Assembly (NCBI GenBank): GCA_900545585.1
Contig: UQZR01000001.1
Coordinates: 1-64,000 of the forward strand
Reading direction: 5' to 3'
DNA: 64,000 nt
From: an uncultured Eubacteriales bacterium
GTDB lineage: Bacteria > Bacillota > Clostridia > Oscillospirales > Oscillospiraceae
The notes under the pieces were generated by a model that saw only the letters and a program-made list of their open reading frames with translations, was not told the origin of the DNA and did not search any database. Each line of letters opens with the position of its first letter. Within the stretch, counting starts at the first letter, position 1. Shown here piece by piece: positions 1 through 8,969 of this stretch. A program made the translations under genes and the position numbers.

Positions 1-838
1 TGATGACATGGGTGTAGATCTGGGTGGAGGAGATATCGGCATGCCCCAGCATCTCCTGGATGGAGCGGAGGTCCGCACCGTTCTCCAGCAAATGTACCGC
101 GAAGGAGTGGCGCAGCGTGTGGGGCGTGATGTCCTTGTTGATCTCCGCCTTCTCCTGATAGTACTTGATGATCTTCCAAAAGCCCTGACGGCTCATGCGC
201 TCGCCGTTCATGTTGACAAACAGGGCCTGCTCGTTCTCGTCAGCGATGATGCGGGGCCGGATATCCTTCACGTAGTCCTCCAGCGCCTTGACGGCGGCAG
301 GATACAGCGGCACGATGCGCTCCTTGTCCTTGCTCCGGCATCGGATGAAGCCTGCGGACAGGTTGATGTCACCGACGTTCAGACCGATGAGTTCCGACAC
401 GCGGATACCGGTGGCGTACAGCAGCTCCAGCATGGCGTGGTCACGGAACCCCTTCTCATCCACGCACTTGGGCTGTTCTAAGAACAGCTCCACCTCGCGG
501 TTGGTCAGGATCTCCGGATATTTGCGCTCCACCTTCATGGCTGTCACAGCTTTGGCGGGGTTGGTCTTAACTGCGCCGGACTGCACCATGTAGCTGTAGA
601 AGGACTTGATGGATGCGGTAGAGCGGGTCACGGTGGCGGGAGACTTCCCGCTGTGGTTCATATGGAGCAGGTACTCGTTGATGGTCTCCTTCTTCACCTT
701 GCGGAGGTCGGCAGTACCGTTGGTGATGAGCCAGCTCTGGAATTGGGTCAGATCGCGTATGTAGGAGCTGAGGGTATTGGCGGAGGCCCTTTTCTCCTCG
801 CTTAGATAGGCGCGGTAGGCCGCGATATAGTCCGTCAT
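1..838 (-). CDS. xerD: Tyrosine recombinase XerD (C-terminus cut by window edge)
   Basis: Site-specific tyrosine recombinase that resolves chromosome dimers at dif together with XerC. 279 codons are visible of about 295 usual for the family. The N-terminal SAM-like core-binding domain covers roughly residues 1-90 and the catalytic domain follows. The catalytic set is visible: Arg in ATGIRVSEL, the HTLRH box, LGHADISS, and the nucleophile Tyr in IYTHV at bases 14-16, almost at the window edge. The ATG at 836-838 follows a GGAGAGGGG site. Only 22 bases separate it from spoIIM upstream, so the two probably form one transcript; spoIIM and xerD are neighbours in other Firmicutes. XerC is the alternative, but the sporulation neighbour favours XerD. 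Confidence 0.88.
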   Translation of the reverse strand, partial: MTDYIAAYRAYLSEEKRASANTLSSYIRDLTQFQSWLITNGTADLRKVKKETINEYLLHMNHSGKSPATVTRSTASIKSFYSYMVQSGAVKTNPAKAVTAMKVERKYPEILTNREVELFLEQPKCVDEKGFRDHAMLELLYATGIRVSELIGLNVGDINLSAGFIRCRSKDKERIVPLYPAAVKALEDYVKDIRPRIIADENEQALFVNMNGERMSRQGFWKIIKYYQEKAEINKDITPHTLRHSFAVHLLENGADLRSIQEMLGHADISSTQIYTHVI

Positions 839-860
839 ATTCCCTCACCCCTCTCCTTTT

Positions 861-1463
861 TCAGGCGATACGCGCCAAAATAAGCGCAAAAAATTTTGGT
901 ACAATGGCGCACTCCACCACCGTACCGGTCAGAAGCACAAACACACAAAACAGCAGCATCCGCCAGTTCAGCTCCAGTCTGCGGGGCCGCAGACGCGGCA
1001 TGGCGCGGCACGCCTGGGCAAAACCGGCATCGGCCAGGCACAGCGTACACGGCAGCACAAACAGACACCGCAGCCCCAGAGCTGCCAGCGCCAGCAGCAC
1101 ACCGTCCCGTCCCAGCGCTGCAGCGAAGCAACACACGGAAAAGGACAGAAAAAAACCCTGTGCCGCACACAACAGTGGGATCAGAGCCACACCGGCGGCA
1201 CTGAGCCCGAACAAAAACGCCAGCAGCGGATACCGCAGGTAGGCTGCCGCCGCGGACAGCACGGACACAGGCTGCTGCGAGCGGCCATCCGCCAGTTGGG
1301 CGTAGCTCTGGACGTAGGCGCCCAACTGCGCCAGCGCGTCGGCGCTGATGCTCCGGCGCGCCGGATACGCCGCCGCCATACCCAGCAGGAAACAAACACA
1401 CAGTATCCAAAAACGCATGTCCGACTTTACCGCCGGATGCGCCCCATTCTTACGCAGCTTCAT
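861..1463 (-). CDS. spoIIM: Stage II sporulation protein M (SpoIIM)
   Basis: Integral membrane protein of the engulfment machinery (the SpoIIDMP complex that remodels septal peptidoglycan in the mother cell). The product is 200 residues, close to the family length of about 210. Visible features are a hydrophobic segment after a short basic N-terminus (FWILCVCFLLGMAAAY), a family-like periplasmic loop, and several further hydrophobic helices rich in Ala, Leu and Cys ending near the C-terminus. I placed the start at the ATG at 1461-1463 because GAGGTGAG lies seven bases upstream; a longer in-frame reading to 1571 lacks a good ribosome site. It lies directly upstream of xerD, the usual neighbourhood. 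Confidence 0.85.
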   Translation of the reverse strand: MKLRKNGAHPAVKSDMRFWILCVCFLLGMAAAYPARRSISADALAQLGAYVQSYAQLADGRSQQPVSVLSAAAAYLRYPLLAFLFGLSAAGVALIPLLCAAQGFFLSFSVCCFAAALGRDGVLLALAALGLRCLFVLPCTLCLADAGFAQACRAMPRLRPRRLELNWRMLLFCVFVLLTGTVVECAIVPKFFALILARIA

Positions 1464-1818
1464 CGGCTCACCTCGTCTTACCGTATGAGCCGGCGCGCAC
1501 AAATAGACCGCGAGCGGATGTACTAAATAATATATGGCAAATCTCACAAAACCGCAAGGGCTTTCGTGCAAAAAGCCGTTTTTTGTAAATTATGCCAAAA
1601 TGTTATGTAAACACAATTATGTAAACCGCATAAACGAGGAGAGCGGAGGATCTCGGGAACCTGCACAATCGGCGATATGTGGTCGGGGTCGGAAAAATCG
1701 CGCACAATATATTGGCTCCGCCCCCGACGGCCCGCAGGCGGTCAGGGGCGGCCTTCCCCGTCAAGGCTTTTTAGGCGAAACGAAGAATTTCGTTATTTTA
1801 ACCATGCTATTTTTTATG
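1464..1818. other. 355-base intergenic region between two minus-strand units
   Basis: No convincing gene. A GC-rich imperfect hairpin near 1714-1753 (arms of the type CCGCCCC and GGGGCGG) lies just downstream of the TIGR04086 gene and may terminate the queuosine operon, although no strong T tract follows. The AT-rich part near 1540-1625 is the likely place for the spoIIM promoter. I could not assign a clear sigma-A or sigma-E box. Confidence 0.4.
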
Positions 1819-2253
1819 TCACCGCCGTCCGTGGGCTGTGGCGCGGCGCGGCCGCTCCCCTGCTCTACGGGTCCCTGCCTGCCGCTTTCCCTTTTTCCGG
1901 CCCGGCAGCCCTGCCAGCACCGCACCGCCGAAGATGGCCCCTGTCAGCAGCGGGCCGTGTGCGGCAAAATCTGTCTCGCCGCCGATGGCTACCAGCCACA
2001 CCACCGCGTACAGGCACACCGCCACCGCCAGGCTCTGGGGCAGCGGCGGAGCGCTGCTGCTGCGGATGGCGCTGCGCCCGCCGATCATCACGGCGGCGAC
2101 ATAGGCGGCGCAGACCAGTGCCGACGCCGCACTCTCTCCTACCAGCCCGCGCTGGAGCATCAGAGCCGCCGCAGCCAACAGGAGCAGCAGCGTCACCACG
2201 GCCAGCAGTAACCCCTTCCACGCCGCCGCACCCAGCAGCTTCTTTACGGACAT
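1819..2253 (-). CDS. TIGR04086 family membrane protein
   Basis: Small integral membrane protein of unknown function, 144 residues with four predicted hydrophobic helices: LLLAVVTLLLLLAAAALML, ALVCAAYVAAVMIGG, LAVAVCLYAVVWLVAIGG and LLTGAIFGGAVLAGL. A basic, disordered tail of about 30 residues follows (KKGKRQ through RRATAHGRR). Members of this family commonly sit next to yajC in clostridia, as here, which supports the assignment more than any single motif does. The ATG at 2251-2253 has a strong GGGGGAGG site, but that site lies inside the 3-prime arm of a long hairpin (2257-2304), so its expression may be lower than yajC or separately controlled. Confidence 0.72.
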   Translation of the reverse strand: MSVKKLLGAAAWKGLLLAVVTLLLLLAAAALMLQRGLVGESAASALVCAAYVAAVMIGGRSAIRSSSAPPLPQSLAVAVCLYAVVWLVAIGGETDFAAHGPLLTGAIFGGAVLAGLPGRKKGKRQAGTRRAGERPRRATAHGRR

Positions 2254-2256
2254 AAA

Positions 2257-2304
2257 AATACCTCCCCCAACATGCTTTTTTACAGCATATTCGGGAGAGG
2301 TATT
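2257..2304 (-). terminator. Long hairpin covering the Shine-Dalgarno of the TIGR04086 gene
   Basis: On the minus strand AATACCTCTCCC pairs with GGGGGAGGTATT, and an inner ATGC/GCAT stem closes a TGTAAAAAA loop. The 3-prime arm is followed by TTT and then the ATG of the next gene. It could act as a weak terminator after yajC, as a structure hiding the ribosome site, or as both. Confidence 0.6.
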
Positions 2305-2320
2305 ATTCTATGCGGGGAAG

Positions 2321-2746
2321 TTACTTGCTCTCGCTGTCCTCGGTTTTCTCGGCGGGAGCCTCAACAGTCTTTTCCTCAGCCTTGTCGGCCTTCTTGTCCT
2401 TCTTGGCGGGACGCTGCTGGGCGGCGGCCTGCTCGTCCAGCGTGCCGACCTGACCGATAGCGGACTTCAGGAACTCCACGCGGACGCGGTCCTCGCTGGT
2501 CTCGATGACCACGGTGCGGTCCGTGATACTCACGACGCGGCCGTACACGCCGCCGATGGTGGTCAGCCAGTCGCCCTTCTTCAGGGAGTTGCGCATCTCC
2601 TCGGCCTGCTTTTTCCGCTTGTTCTCGGGGCGGATCATCAGGAAGTAGAAAATGGCGATCATCAGGACGATCATCATGATCGTGGAACCCATACCGGTAC
2701 CGGCGCCGGTGGTGCCGGTGGTCGATGCGTATGCGATGTCAAACAT
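2321..2746 (-). CDS. yajC: Preprotein translocase accessory subunit YajC
   Basis: Small membrane protein that associates with SecDF and the Sec translocon. It has 141 residues. One hydrophobic helix (IMMIVLMIAIFYFLMIRP, about residues 23-40) is followed by the family core KGDWLTTIGGVYGRVVSI and a charged tail of about 45 residues rich in Lys, Glu and Ala (ending EDSESK), longer than in most homologues. The short N-terminus before the helix is Gly/Thr-rich. It lies downstream of tgt, the standard queA-tgt-yajC order. An AGGAGT-type site precedes the ATG at 2746. Confidence 0.93.
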   Translation of the reverse strand: MFDIAYASTTGTTGAGTGMGSTIMMIVLMIAIFYFLMIRPENKRKKQAEEMRNSLKKGDWLTTIGGVYGRVVSITDRTVVIETSEDRVRVEFLKSAIGQVGTLDEQAAAQQRPAKKDKKADKAEEKTVEAPAEKTEDSESK

Positions 2747-2813
2747 GGAACGTTACTCCTTTTTTACATAATGGCACTATTATACCGAACCTCGTCCTCT
2801 TTGGCAAGGGGTT

Positions 2814-3950
2814 TCACACACGTTCTGCCAATTTTTTGCTGTATGCGCCGCGGAACTCCTCGAAGCAGTCCTGATCCAGACTGTCGCGGATGCGCTGGGT
2901 CAGCTGGTTGTAAAAGTACAGGTTGTGCATCACCGCCAGGCGCATGGCCAGCATCTCCTCCGCCGTGAACAGGTGCCGCAGGTAGGCGCGGCTGAAATTC
3001 CGGCACACGGGGCAGTCGCATTCAGGATCGATAGCTCCCTCGTCCAGCTTGTACTTGGCGTTCTTGATGTTCAGCGTGCCGCTCCAGGTGAACAGCTTGC
3101 CGTGACGGGCATTGCGGGCAGGCATCACGCAGTCGAAGAAGTCCACGCCGCGGGCCACGCCCTCAATGATGTTGCTGGGCGTACCCACGCCCATGAGATA
3201 GCGGGGCTTATCCGCCGGCATATAGGGCTCTACCTTCTCAATGATGTCGTACATCACATCCGTGGGCTCCCCTACCGCCAGGCCGCCGATGGCGTAGCCA
3301 TCGCAGTCCAGCTTGGCGATCTCCTGCATGTGCCAGGTCCGCAGGTCCGCGTAGGTGGCGCCCTGGTTGATGCCGAACAGCATCTGCTGGGGGTTGATGG
3401 TGTCCGGCAGCGCGTTGAGCCGGTCGTGCTCCGCTTTGCACCGCGCCAGCCAGCGCAGCGTCCGCTCGCAGCTGGCCTTGGCGTAGTCGTAGGGTGCAGG
3501 GTTCTCCACGCATTCGTCGAAGCCCATGGCAATGTCGGAACCCAGGTTGGACTGGATGCGCATGCTCTCCTCCGGCCCCATGAAAATGCGGCGGCCGTCC
3601 AGATGACTGGCAAAGGTGACGCCCTCCTCGCTGATCTTCCGCAGGCCGGCCAATGAGAACACCTGGAATCCGCCGGAGTCCGTGAGGATAGGGCCGTCCC
3701 AGCGCATGAACTTGTGCAGGCCGCCCAGCTGGCGCACCACGTCGTCGCCGGGCCGCAGGTGCAGGTGATACGTGTTGGAAAGCTCGATCTGTGTGCCCAG
3801 CTGTTCCTTCAGGTCCAGTGCGCTGACGCCGCCCTTGATGGCGGCCTGGGTACCCACATTCATGAACACCGGCGTCTGTACCTCGCCGCCGTGGGCGCAG
3901 GTGAACACGCCCCGCCGCGCCTTGCCCTGTTTTTTGATGACTTTAAACAT
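2814..3950 (-). CDS. tgt: tRNA-guanine transglycosylase
   Basis: Exchanges guanine-34 of GUN-anticodon tRNAs for preQ1 in queuosine synthesis. 378 residues, the usual length. The catalytic DSGGFQ motif starts at Asp91 and the zinc site is visible near the C-terminus as CDCPVC followed by a downstream His. The second catalytic region contains DFFDCVMPARNARHG. The ATG (3948-3950) follows directly on the TAA of the antiporter gene with no spacer, so translation is probably coupled. queA is two genes upstream and yajC is downstream. Confidence 0.96.
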   Translation of the reverse strand: MFKVIKKQGKARRGVFTCAHGGEVQTPVFMNVGTQAAIKGGVSALDLKEQLGTQIELSNTYHLHLRPGDDVVRQLGGLHKFMRWDGPILTDSGGFQVFSLAGLRKISEEGVTFASHLDGRRIFMGPEESMRIQSNLGSDIAMGFDECVENPAPYDYAKASCERTLRWLARCKAEHDRLNALPDTINPQQMLFGINQGATYADLRTWHMQEIAKLDCDGYAIGGLAVGEPTDVMYDIIEKVEPYMPADKPRYLMGVGTPSNIIEGVARGVDFFDCVMPARNARHGKLFTWSGTLNIKNAKYKLDEGAIDPECDCPVCRNFSRAYLRHLFTAEEMLAMRLAVMHNLYFYNQLTQRIRDSLDQDCFEEFRGAYSKKLAERV

Positions 3951-6197
3951 TTATGCCTCCTCCATATCATCCAGCGCCTTCTCCGCCATGCGGCGGGAGC
4001 CCAGCAGCCATACCAGGTCGCCGCGCTGGATCACGAAATTCACGTCGGGTCCGATAATGGGCAGCAGGTTCCGCTGTAACCCCAGGATCATGCAGTCATA
4101 GTTCTCTCGCAAACCGCTGTCGCGGATGGTGCAGCCCGCCAGATGATCATTCTTCGCCACATCCAACGTGTAGGTATACAGTGCCTTCTCTCCGCTGATA
4201 TAGGCATGCAGCGTGGGCAGCTCCGCCTCCCCCGCCCCTACGGACAGTCGCAGGGAGACCAGGTTCTCCCGCTCACCCAGGACGGCCAGCCGGTCTCCCT
4301 CGCCGAGCACCGTGTCACCGGAGGGGATGTCCAGCTCCCGCCTGCCGTGGACGATCTTGATGATATTCACGCCATAGCGCCTGCCCCAGCCCAGAGCCCG
4401 CAGATCCTTCCCTGCCTCCTCCGATGGGCAGATCAGCTCCGTGACGTACAGCTTCTCGTCCAGCCATGTGGCATCGTCGCTGTCGCCGTACTTCTGCAAA
4501 AGGCGCTCATTGAAGTTGGTAAGGAACCGCGTCTCCACCGACAGGTAGGCCGACGCGAACCATCCGAAGTGCCCTGCCACCAGCACCGCCGCTGCCAGCA
4601 GCGGCAGCAGCCACAGACTGTGGATACCCAGCACCGTCCGGATAGGCAGGAACACGATGAGCACGATGACGAGCACGCGGATGACGCTGAGAGCGATCAG
4701 CGGCAGACGAAAGCTGCGCTTCTTCGCCCACAGCACCGTATACTGCGGCGAATGAGCATCCAGCATGGGCCGGATGAACATGGCGATGCACAGATAGACA
4801 GCGCACAGCGTGATGGCCTTGCTGATCCACGGCACATGGATGGTTTCCCGCAGCAGCGGCAGCAGCACCGCGTCACCCAGAATCACGATACCCAGCATCA
4901 GCACGCCATAGAATACCGTTCTTTTCACATAGCGGCGCAGGAACACGGCCCAGTCGCTGTCCTGCTCCTTGACGCTCTGCTCCTCGTCGGTGTAGCGCTC
5001 CAGCTGCTGCACCAGCTTCTGCGGCAGCAGCCTTTCAAGACCGGTGCAGATCCGATCGGCGCTCTTGATGAAGAACGGTGTGGTCAGCGTGGTGATGACC
5101 GATACAGAGATGATGATGGGATAGATGTAGTCCGCGATGACGCCCAGCGACAGACCCAGCGACGCGATGATGAACGCGAATTCGCCGATCTGCGCCAGCG
5201 AGCAGCCGCAGTAGATGGCCTGCCGCAGCGTGTGTCCCGACAGCAGCACGCCCAGCGAGGAAAACAGCAGCTTCCCCACGATGGTCACCGCGGTCAGTAT
5301 CAGGATGGGCCAGATGTACTTTACCACGGCGCCGGGATCCAGCATCATACCCACAGAGATGAAGAATACCGCGCCGAACAGGTCTTTAACGCCGGAGGTC
5401 AGGTGTTCCACCCGCTCGGCGTGGACGGTGCCTGCCAGCAGCGAACCGGCCAGAAACGCGCCCAGCGCCGAGGAGAAGCCAAGCGCGTCCGCCAGAAGCA
5501 CCATGCCGAAGCAGATGCCCAGCGACACGATAAGCAGCGTCTCGTCGCTCATCAGCTTGGACGCCTTGTTCAGCAGCGTAGGCAGCAGGAAGATGCCCAG
5601 CACCAGCCACAGCACCAGATACAGCACCAGCAGTCCCAGCTGCAGCGCCAGTGCGCCGCCGGAGATGGACTTACTGACGGAGATGGTGGACAGGATGATC
5701 ATCATGAAGATGCCCGCGATATCCTCCATCACCAGCGTGCCGAACACCAGCTGGGCGAAGTCCGTTTTCCGGACGTTCAGTTCATCGAAAGCCTTGATGA
5801 TGATGGTGGTGGACGACATGGACAGCATGCCGCCCAGGAAGATGCTGTCCATGGTGCCCCAGCCCATAAGCTGTCCCACGGCGAAGCCCATGGCCAGCAT
5901 GCCGCCCACCTCCACCAGCGCTGTGATGATGGCGGTGCCGCCCACGCTGGCCAGCTTGTGGAGGTTGAACTCCAGTCCCAGGCAGAACATCAGGATGATG
6001 ATGCCGATCTCGCTCCATGTGGACACTGCCTCGATGTCAGCCAGCGAGAAGAATAACGGCATATAGGGGCCGATGAGAAACCCTGCCAGTATGTAGCCCA
6101 GCACCAGCGGCAGATTCAGCTTTTTGAAGATAACGGTGATGACACCGCCGGTCAGCAGGATAACGGCGAGGTCAGAAACGAGATCCGGCAAATGCAC
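3951..6197 (-). CDS. Kef/CPA2-type cation:proton antiporter with two RCK_C domains
   Basis: Predicted monovalent cation (K+ or Na+)/H+ antiporter, 748 residues. Residues 1-385 form the Na+/H+ exchanger domain with about 12 helices, including LPLVLGYILAGFLIGP and SALGAFLAGSLLAGT. Three or four further helices lie near 415-545. The C-terminus carries two domains that look like TrkA_C/RCK_C (about 585-655 and 675-742; GDTVLGEGDRLAVLG and VIQRGDLVWLLG). No NAD-binding RCK_N domain is seen. RCK_C domains of the staphylococcal CpaA antiporter bind c-di-AMP, so that control is possible here (inference). It sits between queA and tgt, which normally adjoin. Confidence 0.85.
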   Translation of the reverse strand: MHLPDLVSDLAVILLTGGVITVIFKKLNLPLVLGYILAGFLIGPYMPLFFSLADIEAVSTWSEIGIIILMFCLGLEFNLHKLASVGGTAIITALVEVGGMLAMGFAVGQLMGWGTMDSIFLGGMLSMSSTTIIIKAFDELNVRKTDFAQLVFGTLVMEDIAGIFMMIILSTISVSKSISGGALALQLGLLVLYLVLWLVLGIFLLPTLLNKASKLMSDETLLIVSLGICFGMVLLADALGFSSALGAFLAGSLLAGTVHAERVEHLTSGVKDLFGAVFFISVGMMLDPGAVVKYIWPILILTAVTIVGKLLFSSLGVLLSGHTLRQAIYCGCSLAQIGEFAFIIASLGLSLGVIADYIYPIIISVSVITTLTTPFFIKSADRICTGLERLLPQKLVQQLERYTDEEQSVKEQDSDWAVFLRRYVKRTVFYGVLMLGIVILGDAVLLPLLRETIHVPWISKAITLCAVYLCIAMFIRPMLDAHSPQYTVLWAKKRSFRLPLIALSVIRVLVIVLIVFLPIRTVLGIHSLWLLPLLAAAVLVAGHFGWFASAYLSVETRFLTNFNERLLQKYGDSDDATWLDEKLYVTELICPSEEAGKDLRALGWGRRYGVNIIKIVHGRRELDIPSGDTVLGEGDRLAVLGERENLVSLRLSVGAGEAELPTLHAYISGEKALYTYTLDVAKNDHLAGCTIRDSGLRENYDCMILGLQRNLLPIIGPDVNFVIQRGDLVWLLGSRRMAEKALDDMEEA

Positions 6198-6217
6198 CCG
6201 AAGTCCTCCTTTCCCTT

Positions 6218-7243
6218 TTAGTGGATAAACATCGCATCGCCAAACGAGAAGAACCGGTAACGCTGCTCCACGGCCTCCTTGTAGGCGGACAGCACATGCT
6301 CCCGTCCCGCCAGCGCAGATACCAGCATGATGAGGGTGGACTCCGGCAGGTGGAAGTTGGTGACCAGCGCGTCCATCACCTTAAAGCGGTAGCCCGGGTA
6401 GATGAAGATGTCCGTCCAGCCGGCGCTGGCCCGCATGGTGCCGTCCTCCGCCGCCTGAGACTCCACGGTGCGGCAGCTGGTGGTGCCCACGCAGATAACG
6501 CGGCCGCCGCTGCGCTTCGTCTCGTTGATGAGATCCGCCGTCTCCTGCGGGATAACGCAGTATTCGCTGTGCATGGCGTGGTCGGTGATCTCCTCCTCCT
6601 TCACAGGGCGGAAGGTTCCCAGTCCCACATGTAGTGTAACGTAGCCCACCTTTACACCCATTTGCTGAACGCGCTCCAGCAGCTCCGGTGTGAAATGCAA
6701 GCCCGCAGTAGGTGCGGCGGCGGAGCCGTTCACCTTGGAGTAGACGGTTTGATACCGCTCCCTATCCTGCAGTTCCTCCTTGATGTAGGGCGGCAGCGGC
6801 ATCTTGCCCAGCCGATCCAGCACCTCCAGGAAAATGCCCTCGTAGGAAAAGCGCACCAGCCGATTGCCGTCCGGCAGTTCCTCCGCGATCTCTGCCGTCA
6901 GCTCACCATCGCCGAAGGTGACCTTGGCGCCGGTGCGCAGCTTCTTCCCCGGCCGCACCAGACACTCCCACACGTTGCTGCCGCGGTCGATGAGCAGCAA
7001 TATCTCGCACACGCCGCCCCCAGGCACGCGATGACCCAGCAGCCGCGCCGGCAGGACGCGGGAATTGTTCAGAATCAGGCAGTCGCCGGGCCGCAGGTAC
7101 TCCGGCAGGTCAAAGAAGTGCCGGTGCTCTGTGGCACCGGTCTCCTTATCCAGCACCAGCAGCCGTGAGGCGTCCCGCTGAGGGATGGGTGTCTGGGCGA
7201 TAAGCTCCGGCGGCAGGTCAAAATAAAAATCATGGGTCTTCAT
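6218..7243 (-). CDS. queA: S-adenosylmethionine:tRNA ribosyltransferase-isomerase
   Basis: Transfers and isomerises the ribosyl group of SAM onto preQ1-tRNA to give epoxyqueuosine. 341 residues from the chosen ATG at 7241-7243, the usual length. Family blocks are the N-terminal KTHDFYFDLPPELIAQ, DCLILNNSRVLPARL, SAAAPTAGLHFTPELL and TNFHLPESTLIMLVSALAG. An ATG two codons upstream (7247-7249) is equally possible; neither has an ideal ribosome site, and longer in-frame extensions run into the promoter at 7280-7308. First gene of the queA-antiporter-tgt-yajC unit. Confidence 0.95.
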   Translation of the reverse strand: MKTHDFYFDLPPELIAQTPIPQRDASRLLVLDKETGATEHRHFFDLPEYLRPGDCLILNNSRVLPARLLGHRVPGGGVCEILLLIDRGSNVWECLVRPGKKLRTGAKVTFGDGELTAEIAEELPDGNRLVRFSYEGIFLEVLDRLGKMPLPPYIKEELQDRERYQTVYSKVNGSAAAPTAGLHFTPELLERVQQMGVKVGYVTLHVGLGTFRPVKEEEITDHAMHSEYCVIPQETADLINETKRSGGRVICVGTTSCRTVESQAAEDGTMRASAGWTDIFIYPGYRFKVMDALVTNFHLPESTLIMLVSALAGREHVLSAYKEAVEQRYRFFSFGDAMFIH

Positions 7244-7279
7244 AGGCATACCACACATTCTTTCATATAGTAACATCTT

Positions 7280-7308
7280 ATTATAGTATAAAATCTCGCG
7301 CCGTTCAA
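7280..7308 (-). promoter_or_regulatory. Sigma-A-type promoter for queA operon
   Basis: On the minus strand TTGAAC (7303-7308) and TATAAT (7280-7285) are separated by 17 bases, about 30 bases upstream of the queA start. Confidence 0.7.
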
Positions 7309-7342
7309 CCACTTTCTGCGGCCTTACGCCCCGAAACGCTCC

Positions 7343-7369
7343 AAAGGCTGCGGCGAAGCCGCAGCCTTT
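7343..7369 (-). terminator. Terminator-like hairpin after tyrS
   Basis: Perfect 12-base arms (AAAGGCTGCGGC and its complement) around a 3-base loop, 38 bases beyond the tyrS stop. The following T tract is only the TTT of the stem itself, so strength is uncertain. Confidence 0.6.
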
Positions 7370-7406
7370 GAGGTAGTAACATTTTATGCGCAGACGACCG
7401 GCTCTA

Positions 7407-8633
7407 TCACACCAGAACGGCGCGGTGGAATACCTTTTTGCCCTTCTTGATAATGACGCCGTCGCCGGTGAACTGCTCGCAGCCGAAGGTGGTTTCGATG
7501 GCGGACACCTTCTGGTCATTGACTGCCACGCCGCCCTGCTGTACCAGACGGCGTGCCTCGCCCTTGGAGGCGGCCAGCCCGCACTTCACCAGCAGGGTCA
7601 GCACATCGATGGTGCCGCCGCCGAAGTCGTCGTTGGTCAGCTCGGTAGTGGGCATGTGCTCGGTGTCACCGCCGCCGGAGAACAGTGCCTTGGACGCGGC
7701 GCGGGCCTTCTCGGCCTCGTCCTCGCCGTGGACCAGCTTCGTCAGCTCGTAGGCCAGAATGTCCTTGGCTTCGTTGAGCTGCGCGCCCTCCCAGTTGGAC
7801 ATCTTGTCGATCTCCTCCAGCGGCAGGAATGTCAGCATGCGGATGCACTTGAGCACGTCGGCGTCGTCGATGTTGCGCCAGTACTGATAGAACTCGAAGG
7901 GACTGGTCTTGTTGGGATCCAGCCACACGGCGTTGCCGGCGGTCTTGCCCATCTTGTTGCCCTGGGAGTCTGTCAGCAGAGTGATGGTCATGGCGTGGGC
8001 GTCTTTGCCCAGCTTGCGGCGGATCAGCTCGGTGCCGCCCAGCATATTGGACCACTGGTCGTTGCCGCCGAACTGCATATTGCAGCCGTTGTGCTGGAAC
8101 ATATAGTAGAAGTCATAGCTCTGCATGATCATGTAGTTGAACTCCAGGAAGCTCAGCCCCTTCTCCATGCGCTGCTTGTAGCACTCGGCACGCAGCATGT
8201 TGTTGACGGAGAAGCAGGCGCCCACCTCGCGCAGCAGGTCCACATAATTCAGATCCAGCAGCCAGTCGGCATTGTTGAGCATGATGGCCTTGCCCTCGCC
8301 GAAGTCAATAAATCGCTCCATCTGGCGCTTGAAGCACTCGGCGTTGTGGTCGATATCCTCCTTGGTGAGCATCTTCCGCATATCGGTACGGCCAGAGGGG
8401 TCGCCGATCATGGTGGTGCCGCCGCCGATGAGGGCGATTGGCTTGTTGCCCGCCATCTGCAGACGCTTCATCAGGGTCAGCGCCATGAAATGACCTGCCG
8501 TCAGAGAGTCCGCCGTGCAGTCAAAGCCGATGTAGAACGTGGCCTTGCCGTTGTTGATCATCTCGCGGATCTCTTCCTCATTGGTGACCTGTGCGATGAG
8601 GCCGCGGGCCACCAGTTCTTCGTAAATTCCCAT
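7407..8633 (-). CDS. tyrS: Tyrosyl-tRNA synthetase
   Basis: Charges tRNA-Tyr. 408 residues. The class I HIGH-like signature is at 38-49 (DCTADSLTAGHF) and the KMSKS loop appears as KMGKT at 227-231. Tyrosine-binding residues lie in YMIMQSYDF. A C-terminal S4 RNA-binding domain occupies about 345-405 (KGEARRLVQQGGVAVND). The gene stands alone behind its own promoter (8970-8997) and a T-box leader with a tyrosine specifier, so it should be induced when tRNA-Tyr is uncharged. Confidence 0.96.
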   Translation of the reverse strand: MGIYEELVARGLIAQVTNEEEIREMINNGKATFYIGFDCTADSLTAGHFMALTLMKRLQMAGNKPIALIGGGTTMIGDPSGRTDMRKMLTKEDIDHNAECFKRQMERFIDFGEGKAIMLNNADWLLDLNYVDLLREVGACFSVNNMLRAECYKQRMEKGLSFLEFNYMIMQSYDFYYMFQHNGCNMQFGGNDQWSNMLGGTELIRRKLGKDAHAMTITLLTDSQGNKMGKTAGNAVWLDPNKTSPFEFYQYWRNIDDADVLKCIRMLTFLPLEEIDKMSNWEGAQLNEAKDILAYELTKLVHGEDEAEKARAASKALFSGGGDTEHMPTTELTNDDFGGGTIDVLTLLVKCGLAASKGEARRLVQQGGVAVNDQKVSAIETTFGCEQFTGDGVIIKKGKKVFHRAVLV

Positions 8634-8685
8634 TTTTTCAGTTTCCTTTCCGTTGATGTTGTTGTCATTTTCCTGGCAAAGGACG

Positions 8686-8963
8686 AAAAAAACGCCCCCT
8701 GCCTGCTGACAGAGGGCGATCAGAATCGCGGTACCACCTCATATTCGCCATGCCCTCACGGACATGGCCTCGTCGGGTGCTGACACACCCTGCCGCTGTA
8801 ACGGGCGGACCCGACACATCCCTACGCGCCCAACGGCTTCAGGAGGCTGCTCCAGGATGTATTCACAGGCTCCGCCCTGTCCTCCTCGCACCGTCCGGAG
8901 GCTCTCTTTGCAGGCGCAGAAGCGTGCTACTTCTTCCCTTCATCACTGTGGCATTATCAAGTT
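8686..8963 (-). ncRNA. T-box riboswitch leader (tyrosine) of tyrS
   Basis: The minus strand contains the T-box sequence AGGTGGTACCGCG at 8727-8739. It is followed by a terminator stem (arms 8693-8700 and 8711-8719) and seven Ts at 8686-8692. The likely specifier codon is TAC (8859-8861) in a GAATACATCC context, with an AGTA element further 5-prime. Uncharged tRNA-Tyr should pair with the specifier and with the T-box bulge to favour read-through into tyrS. Confidence 0.92.
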
Positions 8964-8969
8964 GTCACT

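Noticed and set aside
4143..6056. Long open frame (637 codons) on the plus strand opposite the antiporter
   Set aside because: It is antisense to a clear membrane-protein gene, has no ribosome site, and its composition (very rich in Gln, His, Asp and Arg) is typical of reverse-strand reading of GC-rich genes.
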